A DNA stretch of 64,000 nt, from the NCBI RefSeq assembly GCF_003052605.1, contig NZ_QASO01000098.1, positions 21,749 through 85,748 of the forward strand, given 5' to 3'. Both the position numbers and the translations under genes were made by a program. This DNA comes from Ectopseudomonas oleovorans. Its GTDB lineage: Bacteria; Pseudomonadota; Gammaproteobacteria; Pseudomonadales; Pseudomonadaceae. Below the pieces are notes generated by a model. That model was not told where the DNA came from. It made no database searches and was given only the letters and a program-made list of their open reading frames with translations. The stretch's first letter is position 1. Each line of letters begins with the position of its first letter. Of the stretch, positions 18,342 through 26,628 are shown piece after piece.

Positions 18342-19127
18342 TCAGGTGCACTGCTGCCACTGCACCAACCAGCCCAGGCTGGCCTGCGTGCCCTCCTCGC
18401 CCGGCTTGTATTCGGCGCCCAGCCAGCCGCTGTAACCGCTGCCACGTAAAGCACCGAGCAGCGCGGGGAACGCCAGCTCGCCGGTACCTGGCGCGCCGCG
18501 CCCCGGCACGTCGGCGAACTGCACATGACCGATGCGCCCGGCCAGCAAGCGCATTCCTGCGGCCACGTCCAGCTCCTGACGCGCCATATGGTAGAGGTCG
18601 TACTGTGCGGCCAGATTCGGGTGATCCACTGCGCGCAGCAGCGTATCGAGATGCTCCGGCGTATTGATCAAGAAACCCGGCATATCGATCGGGTTAATCG
18701 CCTCCACCAACACGCGGATGCCCAACGTCGCGAAGGTCTCGGCGCTCTTGCGCAGGTTGGCGGCCAGGCAATCCAGCGCCTGCTCGCGGCTCACGCCTTC
18801 GGCCAGGCGGCCGGGCAGCACATTGATGCAGGCCGGGCGCGCCATGGCGGCGTAGGTCAGCGCCTCCTGCAGCGCCGCGTCGAACGCGTCCTGGCGCGCC
18901 GGCACGCTGGCCAGGCCGGGGCCGCCGCTCATCAGATCGCCTGCCGGCAGGTTGATCAGCACCAGCGGCAGCGCGGTCAACTCCAGCACTTCTTTCAGAG
19001 CGACGGCCGGCAACTCATAGGGGAACTGAATTTCCACGCCATCGAAACCCGCCGTCATCGCCGCCAGCACGCGCTCGCGCAACGGCAGTTCGGTGAACAG
19101 CATGGACAGGTTGGCAGCGATCTTCAT
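18342..19127 (-). CDS. hyi: Hydroxypyruvate isomerase
   Basis: 261 residues of the TIM-barrel xylose-isomerase-like fold. Interconverts hydroxypyruvate and tartronate semialdehyde in glyoxylate assimilation. It matches the Hyi family in AANLSMLF, NLPAGD, EPIN-type EAINPIDMPGF, YDLYHM and GTGEL. ATG at 19127 forms a 4-base ATGA overlap with the glxR stop and has GGGAG at proper distance, whereas ATG at 19133 would be too close to that site. Operon glxR-hyi; no gcl is nearby. Confidence 0.88.
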   Translation of the reverse strand: MKIAANLSMLFTELPLRERVLAAMTAGFDGVEIQFPYELPAVALKEVLELTALPLVLINLPAGDLMSGGPGLASVPARQDAFDAALQEALTYAAMARPACINVLPGRLAEGVSREQALDCLAANLRKSAETFATLGIRVLVEAINPIDMPGFLINTPEHLDTLLRAVDHPNLAAQYDLYHMARQELDVAAGMRLLAGRIGHVQFADVPGRGAPGTGELAFPALLGALRGSGYSGWLGAEYKPGEEGTQASLGWLVQWQQCT

Positions 19128-20014
19128 GGGCATTGCTCCCGCAGCATTTCCACAAGGGTGGCAGGGTCGCGCTCAAGAAAGCCCTGGCTGCCGTGCAGGC
19201 GCATCAACTGCGCGGCCAAGCCGCTCATGGGCGTGGCGCTGCCCTGCTCACGGGATAGTTTGACCGCCGTATCTAGGTCCTTGAGCAGCGTGCGTACATG
19301 CCACTTGATCGGTTCGAACTGGCTGGCGGCCATCTGCGGCGCAAGGATCTGCAGCGGCTTGGAGTCGGCGAAACCACCGGCCAGCGCCGGGGCGATCAGG
19401 CTGGCGTCGACGCCGGAGCGCTCGGCCAGCGCCACCACTTCGGCGATCACCAGCGCGTTGCAGGCCACGATCATCTGGTTGCACACCTTGGTCACCTGCC
19501 CGGCGCCCACCTCGCCCATGCGCGTCAGGCGCTGGCCCAGATGCGCCAGCACCGGGCGCACACGCTCCACATCCTCCTCCCGGCCGCCAGCCATGATCGC
19601 CAGCGTGCCGGCCTCGGCACCCGGCGTACCACCGGAAACCGGCGCATCCACCCAGCGCATGCCAGTACGTGCCTCCAGCTCGGCGGCCATCTCACGGGTG
19701 GCCGCCGGCTCCAGGCTGGAAAAGTCCACCAGCAACTGCCCCGGCCGCGCACCCTCGACGATCCCGCCCGGGCCGAACACCACCTCACGCACCACCTCGG
19801 TATTGGCCAGGCAGAGCATCACCACATTGGCATCGCGACACAGCTCGGCAGGGTTCTCCACGCGATGCGCGCCCTGCGCCAACAGCGGCGCACATTTGTC
19901 CGGCGTGCGGTTCCACAGGGTCAGCGGGTAGCCTGCAGCGAGCAGGCGGCGGGTCATCGGCAGGCCCATCAAACCAATCCCGGCGAAGGCCAGGGCGGGA
20001 AGCGTTGCGGTCAT
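19124..20014 (-). CDS. glxR: Tartronate semialdehyde reductase (2-hydroxy-3-oxopropionate reductase)
   Basis: 296 residues of the beta-hydroxyacid dehydrogenase family. Reduces tartronate semialdehyde to glycerate with NAD(P)H. An N-terminal Rossmann loop (FAGIGLMGLPM), the substrate-binding APVSGGTPGAEAG, and the catalytic lysine region GQVTKVCNQ are present. It is first in a two-gene operon with hyi, its metabolic neighbour. Usual family length is 290-300. Confidence 0.87.
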   Translation of the reverse strand: MTATLPALAFAGIGLMGLPMTRRLLAAGYPLTLWNRTPDKCAPLLAQGAHRVENPAELCRDANVVMLCLANTEVVREVVFGPGGIVEGARPGQLLVDFSSLEPAATREMAAELEARTGMRWVDAPVSGGTPGAEAGTLAIMAGGREEDVERVRPVLAHLGQRLTRMGEVGAGQVTKVCNQMIVACNALVIAEVVALAERSGVDASLIAPALAGGFADSKPLQILAPQMAASQFEPIKWHVRTLLKDLDTAVKLSREQGSATPMSGLAAQLMRLHGSQGFLERDPATLVEMLREQCP

Positions 20015-20143
20015 CGATCAACTCCAGGCAGTTCGTATCCAGCGCGCATCTTAACCCCGCAGTCAGCGCGCGCGTGCTGCAAGCGCGTCGTTCGGCCACT
20101 ATACTGCGCACGCCTTCCCCGCTATTGAACCGGAGAATCCGTC

Positions 20144-20995
20144 ATGTTCAAGCAAACCCTGGCGCTCGCCGCCGGCATCGCCCTGTCCGTATCTGCAGTA
20201 TTCGCGCACGCCGCCGACGTCCTCAAGGTCTCGGCCATCCCTGACGAAGCCCCCACCGAACTGCTGCGCAAGTTCAAGCCGCTGGGCGCCTACCTGGAGC
20301 AGGAACTGGGTATGAAGGTGGAGTTCGTGCCGGTGGCCGACTACGCCGCGGTGGTCGAAGCCCTGGCTGCCGACCGTATCGACATGGCCTGGCTGGGCGG
20401 TTTCACCTTCGCCCAGGCACGCCTGAAAACCGGCAACGCCGTGCCGCTGGTGCAGCGCGAGCAGGACGCCGAGTTCACCAGCAAATTCATCACCTCCGAC
20501 CCGGCGGTGAAGTCCCTGCAGGATCTGAAAGGCAAGACCTTCGCCTTCGGCTCGGTGTCCTCCACCTCCGGCAGCCTGATGCCGCGCTACTTCATGCTGC
20601 AGGACGGCATCAAGTCGGAAGACTTCTTCAGCCGCGTGGCCTATTCCGGCGCCCACGACGCCACCGCCGCCTGGGTGCAGGCCGGCAAGGCCGACGCCGG
20701 CGTGCTCAACGCCTCGGTGTGGCAGAAGCTGGTGGACGCCGGCAAGGTCGACACCGACAAGGTCAAGGTCTTCGCCACCACCCCGACCTACTACGACTAC
20801 AACTGGACCGTGCGCGGCAACCTCGACGCAGACCTGCAGGCGAAGATCAAGGCCGCCTTCCTCGCCCTCGACCCGGCCAAACCCGAGCAAAAGGCTATTC
20901 TCGATCTGCAGGCCGCCAGCCGCTTCATCGAAACCAAGCCCGAGAACTACGAAGGCATCGAAGAAGCCGCTCGCGCTGCCGGCCTGTTGAAGTGA
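20144..20995 (+). CDS. PhnD-type periplasmic binding protein of an oxyanion/phosphonate ABC importer
   Basis: 283 residues. A signal peptide (cleaved near AHAAD) precedes a PhnD-like two-lobe fold ([42 protein letters not shown]). This family binds phosphonate, phosphite or phosphate. Close Pseudomonas relatives are, from memory, labelled putative selenate binding proteins, so the ligand is open. GGAGA lies 7 bases before the ATG. It is first in a four-gene operon with overlapping stops and starts. Confidence 0.85.
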   Translation: MFKQTLALAAGIALSVSAVFAHAADVLKVSAIPDEAPTELLRKFKPLGAYLEQELGMKVEFVPVADYAAVVEALAADRIDMAWLGGFTFAQARLKTGNAVPLVQREQDAEFTSKFITSDPAVKSLQDLKGKTFAFGSVSSTSGSLMPRYFMLQDGIKSEDFFSRVAYSGAHDATAAWVQAGKADAGVLNASVWQKLVDAGKVDTDKVKVFATTPTYYDYNWTVRGNLDADLQAKIKAAFLALDPAKPEQKAILDLQAASRFIETKPENYEGIEEAARAAGLLK

Positions 20996-21792
20996 GCATC
21001 GCCCTGCGTGGCGTGGGCCTGGCCCACGCCAACGGCAAGGTCGCGCTGGAAAATATCGATCTGCAGGTCAGCCCCGGCGAACGGGTGGCCATCATCGGCC
21101 CCTCGGGCGCCGGCAAGACCACCCTGCTGCGCCTGCTGGCCACCAGCCTGCAACCCACCCAGGGTGAGATCGACCTGCTGCAGCACAACCCCTGGCGTCT
21201 GGCTGCCCGCCAGCGCCAGCGCCTGCGTGCACGTATCGGCCTGATCCACCAAGCACCGCCTTTGCCACCGCGTCAGCGCGTGGTCACCGCCGTGCTCGCC
21301 GGCAAGCTGGGCCAGTGGTCAGTGGCCAAGGGTCTGCTCAACCTGTTGCATCCACTGGATGCCGCCGGCGCTCAGGCCGCCCTGGCGCGTCTGGACATTG
21401 CCGACAAGCTCTACCAGCGCTGCGATCAGCTTTCCGGTGGCCAGTTGCAGCGCGTCGGCATCGCCCGCGTGCTGTACCAGGCGCCGGAACTGATCCTCGC
21501 CGACGAACCGGTCTCGGCCATGGACCCGGTGCTGGCCGGCCACACCCTGGCCGTGCTCAACCGCGAGGCCACCGAGCGCGGCATGACCCTGCTGGCCAGC
21601 CTGCACGCCGTCGACCTGGCGCTGGCGCACTTCCCTCGGGTGATCGGCATCCGCGACGGGCACATCGCCTTCGACCTGCCCACCATGCAGGTGCAACCTG
21701 CCCAGTTGCAGGCGCTGTATGCCAACGAACAACTGCAGGACACGCCTAGCTCCCCCGCGCCGCCGCAACCGACGCATATCCCGCGATGCTGA
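20992..21792 (+). CDS. PhnC-type ABC transporter ATPase
   Basis: 266 residues. Walker [11 protein letters not shown]-loop near HQAPPLPP, signature LSGGQLQRV and Walker B LILADEP are intact. The start is GTG at 20992, which overlaps the binding-protein stop by four bases (GTGA), so translation is coupled. A longer upstream extension in this frame is antisense-like noise. It powers the two permeases that follow. Confidence 0.87.
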   Translation: MSIALRGVGLAHANGKVALENIDLQVSPGERVAIIGPSGAGKTTLLRLLATSLQPTQGEIDLLQHNPWRLAARQRQRLRARIGLIHQAPPLPPRQRVVTAVLAGKLGQWSVAKGLLNLLHPLDAAGAQAALARLDIADKLYQRCDQLSGGQLQRVGIARVLYQAPELILADEPVSAMDPVLAGHTLAVLNREATERGMTLLASLHAVDLALAHFPRVIGIRDGHIAFDLPTMQVQPAQLQALYANEQLQDTPSSPAPPQPTHIPRC

Positions 21793-22613
21793 CCACCGCC
21801 CCACGCGACCCCGCCGCCCTGCCACGCCTGCTGATCAGCGTCCTGGCGCTGCTGTTGTTGTGGCCGGGCCTGAGCCTGAGCGAGTTGGACCTGACCGTGC
21901 TGGTCGATGGCGACAACACCCGCGCCATGGGCAACTTCCTTGCCGGTTTCTGGCCGCCTGCGCATGACGGCGAGTTCCTCGCTCTGCTCGGCCGAGCCAC
22001 CCTGGAAACCCTGGCCATCGCCACCGCCGGCATGAGCCTGGCGCTGCTGATCGCCGTCCCCGCCGCGCTGCTGGCCAGCCGCGCGCTGTCGCTGTCAGCC
22101 GTGCATCGTGGTGGTCGCCCGACCTGGTGGGCGAACCTGGCGCGCTGGCCGGTGCGCGGCCTGCTGATCTTCCTGCGCAGCGTGCCGGAGATCGTCTGGG
22201 CGCTGCTGTTCGTCCGCGCCGTCGGCCTCGGCCCCACTGCCGGGGTACTGGCCATCGCCATCACCTACGCCGGCATGCTCGGCAAGGTGTATGCGGAAAT
22301 CTTCGAATCGGTCGATGCCCGCCCCACCCGCGCGCTACTGGGTGCCGGCAGCGGCCGCCTGAGCGCCTTCGCCTACGGCGTGCTGCCCAATGCCGCCGGG
22401 GAAATGCTCTCCTACACCGTGTACCGCTGGGAGTGCGCCATCCGCGCCTCGGTGGTGATGGGCTTCGTCGGCGCGGGTGGGCTGGGCCAGCAGATCGACC
22501 TGTCGCTGCGCATGTTCGCCGGCGGTGAAGTGGCCAGCATGCTGCTCACCTTCCTTCTGCTGGTACTGCTGGCCGACCAGTTCAGCCGCCTGCTGCGCGC
22601 GAGGCTGACATGA
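21786..22613 (+). CDS. PhnE-type ABC permease 1
   Basis: 275 residues, about six membrane helices. The BPD_transp_1 coupling (EAA-like) loop is around [19 protein letters not shown]. Overlaps the ATPase stop by 7 bases and the next permease by 4, so it belongs to one tightly packed operon. Confidence 0.85.
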   Translation: MLTTAPRDPAALPRLLISVLALLLLWPGLSLSELDLTVLVDGDNTRAMGNFLAGFWPPAHDGEFLALLGRATLETLAIATAGMSLALLIAVPAALLASRALSLSAVHRGGRPTWWANLARWPVRGLLIFLRSVPEIVWALLFVRAVGLGPTAGVLAIAITYAGMLGKVYAEIFESVDARPTRALLGAGSGRLSAFAYGVLPNAAGEMLSYTVYRWECAIRASVVMGFVGAGGLGQQIDLSLRMFAGGEVASMLLTFLLLVLLADQFSRLLRARLT

Positions 22614-23371
22614 GAGCCGGCAACCTGATCCTGCTCGCCGCCCTCCTCGCCGCGGTGGTTGCCTCGTTCCTCTACTTGGGCATCGACCTCGGCGCCCTGG
22701 TCGCTGGCGACAGCCTGGCGCAGATGGGCAAGTACGCCAGCGGCTTCCTGCAGCCGGACTTCTCCGCCGCACACCTGCAGGCCATCGGCCGGGGCGCGCT
22801 GGAAACCCTGGCTATGTCCGCCATCGGCACCCTGCTCGCTGCCCTGCTTGGCCTGGCCCTGGCACTGCCGGCCGCCGGGCGCTTCGGCGGTGTCGCCCTG
22901 CACCTCACACGCCTGCTGCTCAACGCCCTGCGCGCCATCCCTGAGCTGGTATGGGCGGCGCTGATGGTGCTGGCCGCCGGCCTCGGCCCCAACGCCGGCA
23001 CCCTGGCCCTGGCCCTGCACACCGCCGGCGTGCTCGGCCGCCTGTTCGCCGAAGCGCTGGAAAACACCCCGCGCGAACCCGCCGACGCCATCCGCGAAAG
23101 CGGCGGCGGGCGCATGCTCGCCTTCTGCTACGGCACCCTGCCCGGCGTCTGGCCGCAACTGGTGGCGTATACGCTCTACCGCTGGGAGAACAACATCCGC
23201 ATGGCCAGCGTGCTCGGCTTCGTCGGTGCCGGCGGCCTGGGGCAGATGCTCTACGTGTCGCTCAGCCTGTTCCAGGAAGCGCAGGCGGCCACAGTGATCC
23301 TGGCCATGCTGGTGCTGGTGCTGGCGGTGGATGGCTTGAGTGGCTGGGCGCGGCAGCGCTGGGTGAGCTGA
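22610..23371 (+). CDS. PhnE-type ABC permease 2
   Basis: 253 residues, about six helices. Coupling loop around LENTPREPADAIRESGG. It is paralogous to permease 1 and probably forms the second half of a heterodimeric channel. It starts at an ATGA overlap with permease 1. The stop at 23371 lies directly against a truncated lysR gene on the other strand. Confidence 0.85.
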   Translation: MRAGNLILLAALLAAVVASFLYLGIDLGALVAGDSLAQMGKYASGFLQPDFSAAHLQAIGRGALETLAMSAIGTLLAALLGLALALPAAGRFGGVALHLTRLLLNALRAIPELVWAALMVLAAGLGPNAGTLALALHTAGVLGRLFAEALENTPREPADAIRESGGGRMLAFCYGTLPGVWPQLVAYTLYRWENNIRMASVLGFVGAGGLGQMLYVSLSLFQEAQAATVILAMLVLVLAVDGLSGWARQRWVS

Positions 23372-23384
23372 GCCGGCAGCGCGA

Positions 23385-23957
23385 TATGGATATTTTGCTT
23401 ATCGCGCAACTCATCCGGGTGGCGCGGGCGCCCGACGCGGTCGAGAAAGGCGGGCGAGGCGCACACCACCGGGCGGATCTGCCCGACCTGCAACGCCGGG
23501 TGATCGCCCTCGGGCAGCGAGCCAATGCGCACGGCCACGTCGATGCCCTCCTCCATCATGTTCACCACGCGGTCGACCAGCAGCGCATTGACCTCCACGT
23601 CCGGGTGGGTGTCGAGATACTGGGCGATGCGCGGAATCAGGAACAGCTCGCCGAACATCACCGGCGCGGTCACGGTGAGTCGTCCACGCGGGCGCACGCT
23701 GCCACCGGCGGCCAGTTCCTCGGCCTCCTCCAGCTCCAGCAGGATGCGCCGGCAGTCCTCGACGTAGCGCTGGCCAGCCTCGGTCAGGCGCAGGCTGCGC
23801 GTGCTGCGGGCAGCAGCAGCGTGCCGAGGCGTGCCTCCAGCGCGGCGATGGCGCGAGTGACGCTGGGCGGCGAAATGCCCAGCAGCTTGGCGCCGCCGGC
23901 GAAGCTCTCGGCCTCGGTCACCGCCAGTAGCACCCTCATTTCCTGAAACCGAGCCAT
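23385..23957 (-). pseudogene. LysR-family regulator, frameshifted and C-terminally truncated
   Basis: From ATG 23957 the protein reads a LysR helix-turn-helix (MARFQEMRVLLAVTEAESF ... GISPPSVTRAIAAL). The frame breaks at about 23811-23815 and resumes one base off as RSLRLTEAGQRYVEDCRR, then a co-inducer domain (RGRLTVTAPVMFGELF ... EGIDVAVRIGSLPEGDH). LysR similarity stops around 23385, roughly 100 residues short, where the sequence becomes antisense of the permease end. Both lesions should abolish function. Confidence 0.8.
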
Positions 23958-23978
23958 CGTCACCGCCTGGTTTTCTAT

Positions 23979-24144
23979 GGCTATGTCTGCGTTAAGTGTT
24001 GGGCGTTGGTACAAAAGCCCGTAGGGTGGGCCGGGCGGCGCTCCGCTTCAGCCCACCAACTGCGGTCAGCGTGGGCTAAAGCCCACCCTACAAGGCTCAG
24101 AGCCTTCCTAGAACCGCTTGGCAACAGCTAACGCAGACATAGCC
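23979..24144. repeat. Nested inverted-repeat element (MITE- or REPIN-like)
   Basis: Outer arms 23979-24001 and 24122-24144 are inverted copies matching at 21 of 23 positions (GGCTATGTCTGCGTTA core). Inside them are inner inverted arms starting GTAGGGTGGGC (from about 24021) and ending GCCCACCCTAC (to about 24091). It separates the broken lysR from the LysE-type gene. No coding capacity. Confidence 0.65.
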
Positions 24145-24194
24145 CTTTCTATTGCATCGACACAGAGTAACCCAAGCAGAAGCGGCGCCAGGAC

Positions 24195-24815
24195 TCAGCG
24201 CCGGCTCAATGCCAGACGCGCGGCAAACAGAACGAAAATCAGCCCCGTGCTGCGATCCATCCACTTGATCACCGCCTCGCGCCGCAACCAGTGTTCGAGC
24301 GGCTGGGTGGCGCCGATCAGCAACAGCGCCCAGACCAGGCTGAGCGCCACGTGAATGCCGACCAGGCCGAACGTCCAGGCAATCAGTGACTGGCCCTGCG
24401 GGATGAACTGCGGCAGGAAGGACACATAGAAAATCCCCACCTTGGGGTTGAGCACGTTGCCCAGCAGACCGCGCAGGAACCAGTTGGCATCGGGTGTGCC
24501 GCTCGCCTGCGCGGGCGCCAGCGAGGTACGCGGGCGCAGCAGCATATTCAGCCCGAGCCAGGCCAGATAGGCCGCACCGCAATACTTGAGCAGGTTGTAG
24601 CCGAATTCGGAAACCGCCAGCAGCGCGCCGAGGCCGAAGGCCACCGCCGCGCCCCAGAGCAGGCAGCCGGCATTGATGCCCAGCGCCGCGCGAAACGCCT
24701 GCTGCCGGCCCTCGACCGCCGCGGTACGCAGCACCAGCGCCGTGTCGATCCCCGGCGTCAGGGTCAGCAGCGTGGCCGCCAAGGTGAAGGCGATCAGGTT
24801 TTCGGCAAAGGGCAT
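24195..24815 (-). CDS. LysE/RhtB-family amino-acid exporter
   Basis: 206 residues, about six helices. Family landmarks are TPGIDTALVLR near the N-terminus and LNPKVGIFYVSFLPQF in the middle. It exports amino acids or similar compounds; the substrate is not deducible. ATG at 24815 with GGAG 9 bases upstream is preferred to an extension to 24863. Confidence 0.85.
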   Translation of the reverse strand: MPFAENLIAFTLAATLLTLTPGIDTALVLRTAAVEGRQQAFRAALGINAGCLLWGAAVAFGLGALLAVSEFGYNLLKYCGAAYLAWLGLNMLLRPRTSLAPAQASGTPDANWFLRGLLGNVLNPKVGIFYVSFLPQFIPQGQSLIAWTFGLVGIHVALSLVWALLLIGATQPLEHWLRREAVIKWMDRSTGLIFVLFAARLALSRR

Positions 24816-24923
24816 CGTCAGGCACTCCAGTCGAAGGACAGAGCGCAAGTATAAACAGCGCACCGTTCAAACCGTAGGGTGCGCCACGCGCACCGCCAAC
24901 TACCGGTAAACCACCCGGTGCGA

Positions 24924-24999
24924 ATCGCGGCTGAAACCGCTCCTACGGTATTCACCGCACCGTAGGAGCGGCTGGGCGGCATTCCGCTTCAGCCGCGAT
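24924..24999. repeat. REP-type palindrome downstream of pap
   Basis: Left arm 24924-24949 (ATCGCGGCTGAA ... CCTACGGT) and right arm 24959-24999 (ACCGTAGGAGCGG ... CCGCGAT) are inverted copies with an insertion. It sits just after the pap stop. Confidence 0.65.
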
Positions 25000-25006
25000 T
25001 AACGCT

Positions 25007-26494
25007 TCAATCCTTGGCGAACGCCGCCTCGATGGCCTCGTTGATGGTGCGCAGTACCTTGACCCGGGCGAAGCGCTTGTCATTGGCCTCGATCAGCGTC
25101 CAGGGCGCGATCTCGGTGCTGGTACGGTCGACCATGTCGCCTACCGCATCGACGTAGTCGTCCCACTTTTCACGGTTGCGCCAATCCTCTTCGGTGATCT
25201 TGAAGCGCTTGAAGGGGATCTGCTCGCGCTCCTTGAAACGCTTCAGCTGCGTCTGCTGATCGATGGCCAGCCAGAACTTCACCAGGATCACCCCGGCGTT
25301 GGTCAGCTCCTCCTCGAAATCGTTGATCTCGCCGTAGGCGCGCAGCCAGTCGGCCTGGCTGCAGAAGCCCTCGACCCGCTCCACCAGCACACGGCCATAC
25401 CAGCTGCGGTCGAAGATGGTGAACTTGCCGCGTGCCGGAATGTGTCGCCAGAAGCGCCACAGATAGGGCTGGGCACGTTCTTCCTCGGTCGGCGCCGCCA
25501 CCGGCACGATGCGGTACTGACGCGGATCGAGGGCGCCGGTGACGCGGCGGATGGCACCTCCCTTGCCAGCGGCATCGTTACCCTCGAATGCCGCGATCAG
25601 GGCGTGCTTGCGCATGCGCTTGTCGCGCATCAGGCCCGATAGGCGCGCCTGCTCGGTGGTCAGCTGTTCCTTGTACTCGTCCTTGCTCAGTGCCTGGGTC
25701 ATGTCCAGGCTGGCCAGCAAACCGCGATTGTCCAGACTGGAAACCAGCGGCGCGGCATGCGGTTGCAGCCGGGTGCGCTGTGGGTTGGCCAATGCCGCCT
25801 GCAAGCCTTCGAGCAGGATGCGCCCGACGGTGAGACTGCGGTAATAGTGATCGACGCCCTCGACTACATACCAGGGCGCGTAATCGCGGCTGGTGCGGCG
25901 CAGCACGCGCTCGCCGTAGCGCACGAACTTGTCGTAGGTCTTCGATTGCTGCCAGTCCAGCGGGCTGATGCGCCAACTGTGCAACGGGTCGTCCTTGAGC
26001 GCTTCGAGGCGCGCCTTCATGTGTTTCTTGGACAGGTGGAACCAGAACTTGAAGATCAGTGCGCCCTCGTCGCAGAGCATGCGTTCCAGACGCTCGGCAC
26101 CGTCGATGGCCTGATCCAGCACCGCGTCCTTGAACTTGCCGTGCACCCGCCCCTGCAACATCTGGCTGTACCAGTTGCCGAAGAACACGCCCATGCGTCC
26201 CTTGGGCGGCAGCTGGCGCCAGTAGCGCCAGGCCGGCGGTCGTGCCAGCTCTTCGTCGGTCTGTATATCGAAGGTGCTGACCTGGATCAGCCGTGGGTCC
26301 ATCCACTCGTTGAGCAGTTTCACCGTCTCGCCCTTGCCGGCGCCCTCGATGCCGTTGATCAATACGATCACCGGAAAACGCGCCTGCTGCTTGAGCTCGT
26401 ACTGCGCTTCCAGCAGCGCCTCACGCAACGCCGGTTCTTCGGCCTCGAACGTGGCCTTGTCGATACTGCGGCCGATTTCGGCGGTCTCGAACAT
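25007..26494 (-). CDS. pap: Polyphosphate:AMP phosphotransferase (class II PPK2)
   Basis: 495 residues made of two fused PPK2 domains. Transfers phosphate from polyphosphate to AMP, giving ADP. Each half has a P-loop: GIEGAGKGET (about residues 48-57) in the first and EGNDAAGKGG (about 308-317) in the second. The lid-type motifs WRYWRQLPPKG and WRFWRHIPARG also occur once per half. The fused double-domain form is the class II arrangement. Monocistronic. Confidence 0.92.
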   Translation of the reverse strand: MFETAEIGRSIDKATFEAEEPALREALLEAQYELKQQARFPVIVLINGIEGAGKGETVKLLNEWMDPRLIQVSTFDIQTDEELARPPAWRYWRQLPPKGRMGVFFGNWYSQMLQGRVHGKFKDAVLDQAIDGAERLERMLCDEGALIFKFWFHLSKKHMKARLEALKDDPLHSWRISPLDWQQSKTYDKFVRYGERVLRRTSRDYAPWYVVEGVDHYYRSLTVGRILLEGLQAALANPQRTRLQPHAAPLVSSLDNRGLLASLDMTQALSKDEYKEQLTTEQARLSGLMRDKRMRKHALIAAFEGNDAAGKGGAIRRVTGALDPRQYRIVPVAAPTEEERAQPYLWRFWRHIPARGKFTIFDRSWYGRVLVERVEGFCSQADWLRAYGEINDFEEELTNAGVILVKFWLAIDQQTQLKRFKEREQIPFKRFKITEEDWRNREKWDDYVDAVGDMVDRTSTEIAPWTLIEANDKRFARVKVLRTINEAIEAAFAKD

Positions 26495-26628
26495 AAAGCA
26501 ACCTCCCTGGAATCATCTTCACAGCCTAACGGAACATCCAACACTTTGCCCGCCGACACGCTGCCTTGTTCCAGCGCCACGACACCTGTGCACGGTAGAA
26601 TCGCCGCACGACCCAGCGGAACCCAGCC

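Noticed and set aside
20144..23371. Complete phosphonate-degradation (phn) locus
   Set aside because: Only transport genes are present; no C-P lyase genes follow.
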